DNA of 64,000 nt, taken from assembly GCA_965230015.1 (NCBI GenBank), contig CBDDKF010000009.1, positions 62,001 through 126,000 on the forward strand, written 5' to 3'. This document shows, one piece after another, positions 31,887 to 40,991 of this stretch. The DNA comes from JABSQH01 sp965230015 (GTDB lineage: Bacteria; Actinomycetota; Acidimicrobiia; Acidimicrobiales; Ilumatobacteraceae). The position numbers were made by a program, and so were the translations under genes. The notes beneath the pieces were generated by a model. It had not been told where the DNA came from and did no database searches. It saw only the letters and a program-made list of their open reading frames with translations. Every line of letters begins with the position of its first letter. Within the stretch, counting starts at the first letter, position 1.

Positions 31887-33989
31887 ATGAAATCGATCAC
31901 GCTCACCACCGCTGTCGTCGCGATTGCGCTGGCCGCTGGATGCTCGAGTGTCGACACTCCCGACGCGACGGATCGTTCCTCGGTCCCACCGGATCGAGAC
32001 GCGGCGCCAGTCCATGCGTCCTCGGTCGGCGGGGATGACGTCGGCGACCCCGAAGGGTCGCCGGCGACGAACGAGTCGGTCGTTCGGGTGGTCACGACCG
32101 GAACCTTCTCGACGCCGGACTTCGGTCAGCTCGACACGGTGGCCGGCTCGGGGAGCGCGTTCATCATCGACGACTCCGGACTGGCCGTCACCAACAACCA
32201 CGTCGTTGCCGGAGCCGCCTCGATCGAGGTGTTCTTCGACGACTCCGATGTCCCCACCCCGGCGACGGTCGTTGGGCGGTCGGAGTGCTCCGACTTGGCG
32301 GTCATCGATCTCGCAGGCGACGGCTACCTCCCTGCAGGGTGGGTGGATGAGCCCGTCGAGGTCGGTACCGAGGTCCGTGCTGCCGGCTTCCCGCTCGGCG
32401 ACGACGGACTCATCTTGACCGGCGGGATCGTTGCTCGTCAGGACGACGACGGTGCCACGCCCTGGGCATCGATCGAGTCGCTGATTCGCCACGACGCCGA
32501 GCTGCAACCAGGGAATTCGGGCGGACCGTTGTTCGACAACGACGCTCAGGTGGTCGGCGTGAACGTGGCGGCGTCGGACACCGGGAAGTACGCAATCCCC
32601 GCTTCGGTCGCTCGACCGATCATCGACACCCTCGCATCCGGGGCCGATGTCGACTCGGTCGGTTTGAACGTCGTGGCGATCAGGGATGACGTCACCAACG
32701 AGAGTGGCGTGTGGGTGGTGTCGGTCGAGCCGGGATCACCCGCGGACCGGGCCGGTGTGCAACCCGGCGATGTGATCACCCGAGCCAAAGGCGTTCGAAT
32801 CGGCAAGGACGGCACGCTGGCGGACTATTGCGCGGTGCTGCGTTCCACCGGTGATGGTGAACTCCCGATCGAGATCGCACGTGGCGACAACTTCTTGGCC
32901 GGATCTCTCGGCGGGCAACCGCTAGAACCGGTACTCGAGTTCACCGGCGACGTCACCGCGACCGCAACCCAACCTCCCGCCCAAGTCACCGAACCACCAG
33001 CGGGTGTCGCCTACGAGTCCTTCGAGACCGTCACCGACGACACCGGGACCATCGCCGTCGATGTGCCCACAGAGTGGTCCGATCGCCGCACTAGCACCGT
33101 CGACTTCGCGGGCGCCCAGCGGCCAGCAGTCAGCGCCTCGTTCGACATCGGTGCACTCGAAACCTCGATCGGGTCCAGCTACGACCAACCCGGTGTCGCC
33201 GCGATCGTGTTCAGCGCAGACGTTGACATCGGCGACGCGTTCGACGTCGTTACCGCCAACGCCCCATGGAACTCCGACTGCGTCCCAATCGAACCGGAAG
33301 TGTTCGTAGACGACGCCTATGTCGGGGTCTTCCAGGGGTTCATGGATTGCGTCGGTACGGGTTCGACGGTGTTCTCGATCGCCCTTCAGCGCACCGGGGA
33401 GCCGAACTGGATGCTGCTCAACGTCTTCGCCCCGACCGTCGCCGACCTCGACGCCGCCCTCGTCATCGCTGCCACCTTCGAGTTCACCGGCACCGCGCCC
33501 GCCGCCTCGCCGCCCACCAACGAGCCCGACAGCGACACCGGAACGGCCCCGTCGACGGTCCCCGCCGACGACGGGGCCGTCGAGGAAGGCGGCGCCACCG
33601 GCGAACCAAGCCAGGGCGCTCCTGCGCCCGCGCCAGACAGCGAGTTGCCCGAGACGATCTCGTCGATGGACGAAATGGTGACCGCAATCGGGCCTCCGCC
33701 CGATGCCGGTGAGCAGCGACTGATCAGCAGCGACCCCGAAGCCGTGACCGTCTCCTACTTCTCAACCGCTACCCACGACGAGGTCACCGCCTGGATCAGC
33801 CAACGGCTCGACACCTTCGCCTGCACCGACCCCTACGCAAGCGAGGCCGACGGCGGTGGCTTCCGGTCCTCCTACACCGTCTGCGAGTACCGCAACACCG
33901 CCGTTGACATGTCGTACTCGTTTCTCACGATGTCCGACGAAGGCGGCGGCACCGACGTCGAGATTCAAGTGGTCGATTGGAACGCATGA
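31887..33989 (+). CDS. S1C serine protease lipoprotein with PDZ domain (HtrA-like)
   Basis: 700 residues from ATG 31887 (ribosome site GAGGAGG). Lipoprotein signal MKSITLTTAVVAIALAAGC with lipobox AAGC. Trypsin-like domain: His in VTNNHVVAGA near residue 105, Asp in CSDLAVIDL near residue 136, Ser in LQPGNSGGPLFD near residue 211. PDZ domain near 255-340 (VVSVEPGSPADRAGVQPGDVI). Then about 350 residues of two or three beta-rich modules joined by Pro/Thr linkers, unlike ordinary HtrA. Anchored outside the membrane. The following genes are an ECF sigma factor and its anti-sigma, so regulated proteolysis in envelope stress is an attractive but unproven idea. Confidence 0.9.
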   Translation: MKSITLTTAVVAIALAAGCSSVDTPDATDRSSVPPDRDAAPVHASSVGGDDVGDPEGSPATNESVVRVVTTGTFSTPDFGQLDTVAGSGSAFIIDDSGLAVTNNHVVAGAASIEVFFDDSDVPTPATVVGRSECSDLAVIDLAGDGYLPAGWVDEPVEVGTEVRAAGFPLGDDGLILTGGIVARQDDDGATPWASIESLIRHDAELQPGNSGGPLFDNDAQVVGVNVAASDTGKYAIPASVARPIIDTLASGADVDSVGLNVVAIRDDVTNESGVWVVSVEPGSPADRAGVQPGDVITRAKGVRIGKDGTLADYCAVLRSTGDGELPIEIARGDNFLAGSLGGQPLEPVLEFTGDVTATATQPPAQVTEPPAGVAYESFETVTDDTGTIAVDVPTEWSDRRTSTVDFAGAQRPAVSASFDIGALETSIGSSYDQPGVAAIVFSADVDIGDAFDVVTANAPWNSDCVPIEPEVFVDDAYVGVFQGFMDCVGTGSTVFSIALQRTGEPNWMLLNVFAPTVADLDAALVIAATFEFTGTAPAASPPTNEPDSDTGTAPSTVPADDGAVEEGGATGEPSQGAPAPAPDSELPETISSMDEMVTAIGPPPDAGEQRLISSDPEAVTVSYFSTATHDEVTAWISQRLDTFACTDPYASEADGGGFRSSYTVCEYRNTAVDMSYSFLTMSDEGGGTDVEIQVVDWNA

Positions 33990-34087
33990 CCCTGTCGGCA
34001 CGAAGCGTTCACGCGGTGGCCGTGCCGGCGGCGGCCACCGCGGTATCACCGCCCACACGGGCGTGGCCTACGTTCAGTTCCCGGGGT

Positions 34088-34645
34088 ATGGGATCTCGAC
34101 GGCGGCTTCGCCCAGCACACAGTGTCGTCCGGCTCAGTGACGCCGATCTGCTCCAACGGATCGCGGAGCCCGACGCACTCGGCGAACTCATCAACCGACA
34201 TCGACAGCCACTATTCGCGATGGCGATGGCGATGCTGCGCAACGCCGCTGATGCCGATGAAGTTGTCCAGGACACCTTCGTCCAAGCATTCCGCGCGGCT
34301 GGCAGCTACCGCGGCGACGCCAAGGTGTCGACCTGGCTGCACTCGATCTGCCGACGGCAAGTCCTCGCTCGCACCCGACGCAAACGCCATCTCACCGTCG
34401 CCTACGACGCGAGCCACGAGCCGGTCTCGCCGACACCTGACGACGCCCTGCGCATCGCTGTTGACACTGCGATCGACGAACTCCCCGACATCAACAAAGA
34501 AGCATTCATCCTCGTCGACATCCTCGGGCTCACCCGCACCGACGCCGCTCACGTCGTCGGCGTCGAGGAAAACACCATGCGCGCCCGAGTCGCCCGAGCC
34601 CGCCGACTACTCGCCGACGAACTCACCCCCCACGACCAACCATGA
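34088..34645 (+). CDS. ECF-type RNA polymerase sigma factor
   Basis: About 185 residues. Region 2: GELINRHRQPLFAMAMAMLRNAADADEVVQDTFVQAFRAAGSYR and STWLHSICRRQVLARTR. Region 4: AIDELPDINKEAFILVDILGLTRTDAAHVVGVEENTMRARVARARRLLADEL. The start is uncertain: ATG 34088 is used; the frame is open further upstream and overlaps the protease end. The stop overlaps the next ATG by four bases, the usual coupling of a sigma factor with its anti-sigma factor. Confidence 0.92.
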   Translation: MGSRRRLRPAHSVVRLSDADLLQRIAEPDALGELINRHRQPLFAMAMAMLRNAADADEVVQDTFVQAFRAAGSYRGDAKVSTWLHSICRRQVLARTRRKRHLTVAYDASHEPVSPTPDDALRIAVDTAIDELPDINKEAFILVDILGLTRTDAAHVVGVEENTMRARVARARRLLADELTPHDQP

Positions 34646-35910
34646 CCATCGACCACGCCACCTTCGCCGACCGGCTCGACGACCTCGACAACCTCGACAA
34701 CCTCCCCGCCGACCTCGCCGACCACGCCAACGCCTGCACCGCCTGCGCCCAGCGTCTGGACCTCGCACGCCGCATCCGATCCGCCGCCCGCGACCTCCGA
34801 CCCCAACAGCCAGCCCCCACCAGCGCCACCGAGATGCGCGACAACGTCCTACAACAGACACGACGCCGACGGTGGCCCACACTCGCAGCGGCCGCTGCGG
34901 TCGTCGCCGTCGTTGGCACCGTCGGCATCATCGCCATCCAACTAGACGACCAAGACAACGATGTCCTCGCAGATATCGCCGACAACTACCGAACCTCCAA
35001 CAACGGCGCCCGGTTCGTGCTCGCCACCGAAGCAACCATTGACCTCAACGACATCCTCGAAGTGACCACCCCCGACCCTGATGACATCGAACCGCTCGCC
35101 GCGGAACTACCGACTTGTACCGACCCCCAAGACGGCACGACACCTCCCACCGACGGACTCGACCTGTCACCGATCGTCGACGCGCTCACCAGCGACAACC
35201 CCTGCGACGCGCTGGCCCTCATCGACAACACCATCACCGATGCAACAGCCAAGCGACACAACGAACTCGCAACAAGTGCGCAGCTCGCCAGCAGAACCCT
35301 CGACGCCATCGACAACCAACCCGACGGCACCGACCTCCTCGAAGCATCGCTCGATGCCTACCGACACAACACCCGGCAACACCTCGACAACAACACCGCC
35401 GAACGCGCCGACCTCACCACACGCTACGAAAGCCTCGCCCGAAGCCTGCAACCAGTCGCCACCGGCACCGCGCTCGCCGACGACGACCTCGTCGCGCTCC
35501 AACAACAACTCACCGACCTCACCGACACCCTCACCGCCGCACCCGAAACAACCACCCCCAGCGCAACGATCACCTGGACCCAAATCGCCACCGGCACATG
35601 GACACCCACTGACGTCACCATCACCGGCACAACCGAACGCACCGACACCACACTCACCTACGACTCCGTCAACGACGATCCGCTCGGACTCGCCGCCATC
35701 GTGTTCGATGACCCCGACCAGCTCCCCCAGATCCTCGACAGCGCACCAACCAACCCCGACGACAACACCACGATCGAATGGACCGTTCCACCAGCGCTGA
35801 TCGACACACCCGGCCCCTGGACCGCCACAGCAACCCTCCGCAACAACGACCTCGACACACTCACCCTGACATCGCCAACCACCACGATCACGCTCACCCC
35901 AGCCCGATAG
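34642..35910 (+). CDS. Putative zinc-finger anti-sigma factor with large exported domain
   Basis: 422 residues. N-terminal ZAS-type site H28-x3-C32-x2-C35 in DHANACTACAQRL binds zinc and would hold the sigma factor. One membrane segment near residues 78-98 (WPTLAAAAAVVAVVGTVGIIAI). The exported part of about 320 residues is Asp/Thr-rich and of unknown fold, with a helical stretch (ALIDNTITDATAKRHNELATS) and a beta-rich end. Coupled to the sigma gene (ATGA). Codon choice here is strongly biased to C-ending Asp/Asn/Thr codons, different from the backbone genes. Confidence 0.82.
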   Translation: MTIDHATFADRLDDLDNLDNLPADLADHANACTACAQRLDLARRIRSAARDLRPQQPAPTSATEMRDNVLQQTRRRRWPTLAAAAAVVAVVGTVGIIAIQLDDQDNDVLADIADNYRTSNNGARFVLATEATIDLNDILEVTTPDPDDIEPLAAELPTCTDPQDGTTPPTDGLDLSPIVDALTSDNPCDALALIDNTITDATAKRHNELATSAQLASRTLDAIDNQPDGTDLLEASLDAYRHNTRQHLDNNTAERADLTTRYESLARSLQPVATGTALADDDLVALQQQLTDLTDTLTAAPETTTPSATITWTQIATGTWTPTDVTITGTTERTDTTLTYDSVNDDPLGLAAIVFDDPDQLPQILDSAPTNPDDNTTIEWTVPPALIDTPGPWTATATLRNNDLDTLTLTSPTTTITLTPAR

Positions 35911-35953
35911 CACCTCGCCATGGATGCGAGCGGTCCGACCACTCCGTCGTCCG

Positions 35954-36619
35954 TCAGGGGGTCTTCCGCATGTGCCGGCGTCGGTGGGCTTCGACGAGTC
36001 CGTGTCGGTGGAGTTCGACGACGACCGTTCGGCCAGTGACGTGGTGTCGTCGTCGGATCACTGCGATCGAGTCGCCGCTGACGATCGCGGCTTCGAGGTC
36101 GGCGCGGCTGATGGCGGGTGTGTCATTGCGGAAAATGCCGATGCTGGCGAGCCAGACCGCTGCGGTGTTCACGGAGACCTCGCCGCAGCGGGCGACGCCG
36201 GCGATCGTCCGCTCGGACTCCCACCAGCGTCTCAGCGTGAGGTCGTCGGGTCGGACGATGTCGGGTCCGCGGTTGTAGCGGTGCGCTGAGTTGCCGCCGT
36301 TGCGGGCGAGTACTGCGTGGACTGCGTGCTTGGTGACGCCGAGCTCGTCAGCGACCACGACGACGGAGGCGTCGGCGATGCGTTGCTCGAGCCACTCGAT
36401 GTCGTGCAGGCGTGGGTTCCGGTTCCTTTGGGCGTGGGATCGGTCCCGGATGGGGATGCCGTGTCGTTTCAGGGCGGCGAGGACCATTTGTTTGTTGATG
36501 CCGAGTTCGGCGGCGATCTGTGGTGTCGACTTCGTGGCGTACTGCTTGGTGAGCCACTCGGGGTCGTCGAGCACGCTCGGTCGGGCGTTGTACGGGCCAC
36601 GTCGGCTGCGGGCGGTCAC
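35954..36619 (-). CDS. DNA-binding protein with four tandem helix-turn-helix units
   Basis: 221 residues from GTG 36619. Four similar units can be seen: DPEWLTKQYATKSTPQIAAELGINKQMVLAALKRHG-like (about 18-55), DIEWLEQRIADASVVVVADELGVTKHAVHAVLARNG (about 72-108), DDLTLRRWWESERTIAGVARCGEVSVNTAAVWLASIG (about 124-160), and ADLEAAIVSGDSIAVIRRRHHVTGRTVVVELHRHG (about 172-208). Each has the resolvase/Hin-type helix-turn-helix pattern. No catalytic domain. Likely a sequence-specific binder of a long site. Coupled by a GTGA overlap with a 28-residue membrane peptide gene upstream. Confidence 0.75.
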   Translation of the reverse strand: MTARSRRGPYNARPSVLDDPEWLTKQYATKSTPQIAAELGINKQMVLAALKRHGIPIRDRSHAQRNRNPRLHDIEWLEQRIADASVVVVADELGVTKHAVHAVLARNGGNSAHRYNRGPDIVRPDDLTLRRWWESERTIAGVARCGEVSVNTAAVWLASIGIFRNDTPAISRADLEAAIVSGDSIAVIRRRHHVTGRTVVVELHRHGLVEAHRRRHMRKTP

Positions 36620-36702
36620 CGGCCGGCTTGCCTACACCAGTACACGGCGAAAGGAACGGCGAGGACAGCAACGCCAATCGCTGCGATGGCTGCCGGGTTC
36701 AT
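36616..36702 (-). CDS. 28-residue single-helix membrane peptide
   Basis: ATG 36702, stop TGA overlapping the GTG start of the four-HTH gene (GTGA, 36616-36619). The peptide is MNPAAIAAIGVAVL followed by AVPFAVYWCRQAGR: one hydrophobic helix with a basic end, like small toxins or holin-like peptides. No strong ribosome site is visible. Accepted with caution because of the exact coupling and the clean helix. Confidence 0.35.
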   Translation of the reverse strand: MNPAAIAAIGVAVLAVPFAVYWCRQAGR

Positions 36703-36760
36703 CTCGGCGACCGTACTGTCGCCACCCGCCGCTGGGCCAGGCTCGCGGCCGAGTGGGTCG

Positions 36761-37538
36761 CTAGGGATGCGACCGGTTCGCCGGCAATGTCGTGTTCGGT
36801 CGCTGATCCGGGAAGCTTCGTTCGCGGCCACGCGAGGCTGCCCACGGAAGCCGCGTGAGCGGGTGCGGACCGCGGTTCCCGAGCGGTCCGCACCGAGCGT
36901 GAGGTGCGGTTCTCGGGCCGGTTCGGTTGCATCGGGCGGCCTGCTGCTGTGCGCGGCCTGATCGGCGAGTGAGATCACCCATCCAGGCTGCGAAGAGCTC
37001 TCGATCGAATCTGTTGCGCTGAACTCGAAGGGGACGGTCGTTCGGGAAGCGCCAGCGGACTCGGCCTGCTTCGAGACGCTCGAGCGCCCGGTACCAGTCT
37101 CTGCGCGGCTCGGCCAGGCGGCGGTGCAACTCGAAGTTGCGTCGTCGCCGGGACCGATCGGAATCTCGCTGCCGGGCCAGGGTCTGGTCGTCAGGCAGAC
37201 GGACGACCACGAGGTCAGCGATGCTGAGCCGCTGTTCCGTGATCGCTGCCTCCGCCTCGACCACTCCGCAGTCGAACCGCCCCAACTCGCAGCCCCGACT
37301 CGTGCGAGGCAGTCGTAGTGCAGCTTGAGCGGGTCCGTGTCGCACACAGCAAGCCCCGTGGAATCCTCGACACCGACCGCCTCGGTCCATCTGCCGCAGT
37401 TGACGTCATTCCAGAACGCTGCGTGCTCGGCGTCGGGACGTCGATCCTGCGCGCCTGGGGAATCACGTGCCGGGATGGGGAGGTCTTCGACCACGTGGAC
37501 TTGCCCGCTGCACTGGGCCCCGCCGCGACGACGATCAC
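36761..37538 (-). pseudogene. P-loop kinase-like ATP-binding gene broken by two frame shifts
   Basis: Three frames are needed to read one protein. Frame 1 from GTG 37538: VIVVAAGPSAAGKSTW (Walker A). Frame 2: VVEDLPIPARDSPGAQ, then AAFWNDVNCGRWTEAVG and STGLAVCDTDPLKLHY. Frame 3: ELGRFDCGVVEAEAAITEQ, then LSIADLVVVRLPDD, RRRRNFELHRRLAEP, and AAWMGDL. The order of motifs is that of a small actinobacterial P-loop kinase-like family of unknown substrate (about 190 residues). Changes fall near 37490 and near 37300. The frame stays open to 36761, beyond the normal end near 36975. Decay or sequence errors; two breaks in one short gene favour decay. Confidence 0.75.
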
Positions 37539-37713
37539 CGGGGCATGTTCGCGTAAGGCGGCTGGCCGCGGATTCCTGCGCACCACGCCGAGCGCAATGC
37601 CGTACTCGAGCCGGGTCGGCGACCCCGACCAAGTGCCGATACCGAGTGTTCCCGCTCGCTGGTCGCAGTCTCTCGGTGGTTCCAAGACCGGCGAGGAGCT
37701 AGACACGAGGGTC

Positions 37714-38369
37714 ATGAGACGGACCATCGATGCTCGTGGCAACGCGGGCCTTTACTTGGCGAATCGAGGCGATCGGTCTGCTCGCTACGCCTCGTTCGAT
37801 CATTGCTTCAACTACTTCCGCGGGTTCTATGACGACGGACGCACGGATTTGCTTGCCGACCGCGAATCGATGCAGGTCTCATGCCTGCGACTCGTTCTAC
37901 CTTGCGAGATGGGGGATGTTCCGCGGGAAGGCCAGGCTGTTGCGCCGAAGCTCATTCGCGCTCTCGGGGGCCGTAGAGGTCATCGTGACCGTGCCGGAGT
38001 TCATCTGGGAAACCGACGTCGAGGACTACGGTCGACGACACCATTGATGCCCACATAGCCGTGGGCCGACGGCTGGGTGAGGCGCCACCGGGCGGACAGT
38101 CCGACACGTTGGTAACCAAGAGGATGTTGGGAGTGTTCGGTTCTGTGCCTGCGTTCGATCGATTCTCCCGTCGGGGCTTCCGTACGTCAGGTTTCTGGCC
38201 GAAGGCGCTACGCGAGGTCCATGCCTACCTCGAGCAGAACTACGCAGCCATCGAGTCACGACGGGTGCAGACCATGAGCTTCGATGGAAGCACTACCGAT
38301 CGGGTCTACACCCAAGCCAAGGTGATCGACATGATCTTCTTCGTCCACGGCGGTGGGCAGGGCCATTGA
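37714..38369 (+). pseudogene. Unknown-function gene broken by two frame shifts
   Basis: From ATG 37714 frame 1 reads YASFDHCFNYFRGFYDDGR and LADRESMQVSCLRL. Near 37894 it passes to a second frame with FYLARWGMFRGKARLLRRSS and VTVPEFIWETDVEDY. Near 38030 it passes to a third frame with DAHIAVGRRLGEA, TLVTKRMLGVFGSVPAFDR and YTQAKVIDMIFFVHGGG. Together they form a continuous protein of about 215 residues of a bacterial family I recognise only as uncharacterised (SFDHCFNYF at the start, KVIDMIFF near the end). Soluble and helical. Divergent from the broken P-loop gene, so this whole spot is decaying. Confidence 0.65.
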
Positions 38370-38977
38370 CCTGTCGCGGCAGCCCGGCCGTTGGCCCTGA
38401 CTCGGTTCAGCACTCTCCGCCGAGGTCGACAACTCTGTGGCGATCGCCGGGGCGACGACATGAGCGCGTTGTCGAGCCGAGAACGAACAGTGGGTCGTGC
38501 CGGGCGCCGATCAGTGATGCAACTCTGAATCTGCGGCGATCGCCAACGTCGCAATACGCCGCACGTCCGCCAGCGCGGGTTGGCGGGGATTCAGCGAGCG
38601 AGCGTTACCTGTGTGTGGTTGTCCTTCAAGGCCTTCTTTGCGAGCGGCTCCGGGCCGATGGTGGTGGTCAAGGTGGAGCGCCCGCAGCGCAGCGAGGACG
38701 AACGACCTTGACCACCCCGAGGGCCGGTGCAGACTTTGTATGGGCCGGTCAGCGGCGACGTGGGGGCTCCCTGCGTTACCTGGGTGCTCGACGAACATGA
38801 TATCGCCGGCGACAACAATCGGGATTGGGTGTCCCCCGCAAGCGGAGAGCGCGGTCGCGTCAGTGTTGTATGGCCGTCCAGCCCGCGAGCTGGCGGGCAC
38901 GCGCGTGCCGGGAGCAGACCGCAGTGGCAACCCGTGATGTTCGAATGGGAGACCGTGACCGTCGTGACCAGCGATGT
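38370..38977. other. Non-coding or decayed stretch
   Basis: About 600 bases with no gene I can support. Overlapping short open frames occur on both strands, but none has a ribosome site, a domain or consistent codon use. Confidence 0.4.
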
Positions 38978-39190
38978 TCAGTCCGGCATCGCGTAGACGA
39001 CGTCGGGGTCGAGGTGGCGCAAAGAGTGATAGCAACGCCGAGCGAATTGGCGGGCCACCGAGAGTGCTGCGATCTTGCCGTCGTGACGTGCTTTCGCGGT
39101 CGTGTAGTAGTCGTGGTCGGGACTGCCGGGTCGTGACGCGTTGTGCGCGGCTTCGAATAGCGCCCACCGCAACGTCGAGGGTCCTTGCCG
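38978..39190 (-). pseudogene. Remnant of an IS110-family transposase (C-terminus)
   Basis: About 70 codons read QGPSTLRWALFEAAHNASR, then YYTTAKARHDGKIAALSVARQFARRCYHSLRH, ending AMPD and TGA at 38978. This matches the C-terminal Transposase_20 part of IS110-family (DEDD) recombinases (LRWAL-x-EAA, KAR-x-G-x-K-x2-ALSVARQFARRCYH). An in-frame TAA lies directly upstream (39191-39193), and the N-terminal catalytic domain is missing. Confidence 0.75.
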
Positions 39191-39632
39191 TTACAGATGC
39201 CCATGAGCGCGCCGAAGATCCGATGCGTCGACGGTGACGTCGAGTCCGCTGTGACGCACTGGCGGGCCAGCCATCACGCTCGATCCGTTCCACCAGCAAC
39301 AGCCGTCCAGCCGGAGTCAATTCGCCTTACCGTGGGACACGAGCGGCCTCCTTCAAGATGGGGTGTGTCGCAACACCCATCCCAGGAGCGAGGCCCCTCC
39401 CCTGTCAACAACGTCGTTGGGAGCTACAGCAGCGAGCCCACGGCCTGCGCAGTCAGCGCGTTGGGGTCGACGCGGGCGGTCGTTGGCATCGCCGCGACTG
39501 CTGCGGTGGAGCAGCTCGATCTTGCGACGGCAATCGCAGGCTTGCCGGTCAGCAGCGCAGGATCGATGCGTCAGCACGGGTTGTGGCTACGCTGCGCGCA
39601 CGGCCGAATAGGCAGAGCATTGGGGGTTACAG
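39191..39632. other. Non-coding stretch beside the IS110 remnant
   Basis: No gene supported. Contains a short hairpin GGGTGT-GTCGCA-ACACCC (39361-39378), possibly an old insertion-sequence end. Confidence 0.35.
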
Positions 39633-39818
39633 ATGACGCACGAACTGGATCACGTGGTTCGCACGTACGCACAGCGGCTTGACAGCGCCGCCCCGGCGAT
39701 CGAACTCGTCGAGATCCTCTCTCGTTCAAGGGCGTCGACGACGTCAGGAAGTGAGGTGACGTCGCGTCGCCGCGGCGGTTGCGGTCGCAGCGACCGCCCC
39801 GATCTTGCAGAATCCTGA
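39633..39818 (+). CDS. Short open frame resembling the cytoplasmic N-terminus of a small membrane protein
   Basis: 61 residues. The first 33, MTHELDHVVRTYAQRLDSAA then PAIELVEILSRSR, have the same pattern as the small gene at 40118 (LTALLRIAADQLDVANPNERL) and as the cytoplasmic starts of actinobacterial membrane proteins. After residue 33 the sequence becomes Ser/Arg-rich and looks out of frame, and no membrane segment follows. Probably the truncated start of a lost gene. Confidence 0.3.
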   Translation: MTHELDHVVRTYAQRLDSAAPAIELVEILSRSRASTTSGSEVTSRRRGGCGRSDRPDLAES

Positions 39819-40117
39819 CGCCCGGAAGTCCCTGCTACGGGATACCGATGTGTTCCATTGAAGTGCGGGGTGCCGCCTAGGTCAGTTGCTTCCGTGACAT
39901 CGAGCACTGCGGGCCGGGCCTCCGTCACATTCGATGTGGTCCAGTACAGCCACGGCTTCGTGAGCCCGGCGGCCTTCGGCCGAGACCTGACCGAGCGATC
40001 GCTCAGAGCGTGCGTACCATTCCATCGCCGGTCGGCAACCATAGGTCGCTGCGGTGAGCCACTGCAGTGCGCCGGGGTGCTGTTTCGCACGGTAGCCGAG
40101 GTTCGGTTCGGAGAGAC

Positions 40118-40318
40118 CTACTCCGAACCGCAGGAAGCCAGTGCCAGTGCCGCTACTAGGACGGCGAGGACAACCGTGTACCGAACCACAACAGCTCGTC
40201 GGCGACGTCGTTGGGCTTGTCGTGCGATCGCCGACAGGCGTTCGTTGGGATTGGCCACGTCAAGTTGATCGGCGGCGATTCGGAGCAAAGCCGTCAAGTC
40301 CTCGTCGAAGCTCGGCAT
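40118..40318 (-). CDS. Small C-terminally anchored membrane protein
   Basis: 66 residues from ATG 40318: helical acidic N-terminus (MPSFDEDLTALLRIAADQLD), basic stretch AIARQAQRRRRRAVVV, one membrane segment RYTVVLAVLVAALALASC, end GSE. Layout of a short anti-sigma-like or regulatory membrane peptide whose exported part is missing. No partner sigma gene is adjacent. Function unknown. Confidence 0.5.
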   Translation of the reverse strand: MPSFDEDLTALLRIAADQLDVANPNERLSAIARQAQRRRRRAVVVRYTVVLAVLVAALALASCGSE

Positions 40319-40517
40319 CAGTCTCTCCGGCAGGTCGGCGAAATCGACTCGAATGTTAGCTCGCGTGTCTCTCGCAGGCAACGCACGCGAGCTTCCTGCT
40401 GACGAGCAACAACGACTATGCACGGGTCGTCCGACACCCATGCCACAGCAATCGTGTCGCTCCGGAGCTTCCTTGCGAGGGTCTTGACGAATACTATGGA
40501 AAACGCGACAGTGAACT

Positions 40518-40939
40518 ATGAAACTCGTTACGACCGTCTTAGCCAGTCTCGCCTTACTGTTCGCAGCGGGTAACGATCAACCCCCGGCACCGCGGCGGCG
40601 GCGTTTCCCGCCCAGAACACGCCGACCAACGTGACCCAACTCGGATGCACGTTCACTTTGACCCATGGGAATGTCTTTGGGGGAGCGTATGCAAAGATAT
40701 TTGACTTCGATCCGGACTGTGGACCCAATTCCTACGTTCGTGTGACTGCGTGGACTGGTTCTTCGCTCGTGAACGGCCCGACCTGTTACGCTACTCCGTC
40801 ATCTCCGTGCGTGATCGGCAGCGGGCCGTCGGGCTATACCGTTCAGTCGTTCCGAGGGTTCTCGACGATCGTGGGCACAACCGTGCAATTCTGCAACAAC
40901 AGCGGGGCCTGCACTACGCGCTCCTACTCGGCACTATAG
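40518..40939 (+). pseudogene. Exported HG-K family protein, signal peptide out of frame
   Basis: A signal peptide (MKLVTTVLASLALLFAAG) starts at ATG 40518, but the mature part lies in another frame (STPGTAAAAFPAQNTPTNV, then the domain to the TAG at 40937). One base is missing near 40565-40580. The domain carries CTFTLTHGNVFGGAYAK, the four-copy motif C-x5-HG-x8-K, then a second Cys (DPDCGPNSY), LVNGPTCY and two more Cys (QFCNNSGACTT). Closest copy is the intact gene at 50593. Followed by a strong terminator. Function unknown; the Cys pattern and export suggest a disulphide-bonded extracellular protein. Confidence 0.7.
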
Positions 40940-40957
40940 TTTCAACCTCGACAAACG

Positions 40958-40991
40958 ACGGCGGCGCACTTCTCCACAAGTGCGCCGCCGT
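40958..40991 (+). terminator. Intrinsic terminator after the exported-protein gene
   Basis: 14-bp stem ACGGCGGCGCACTT / AAGTGCGCCGCCGT with loop CTCCAC, ending in TTT, 18 bases after the stop at 40939. One of the best terminators in the window; it shows that the gene before it was a transcribed unit. Confidence 0.85.
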
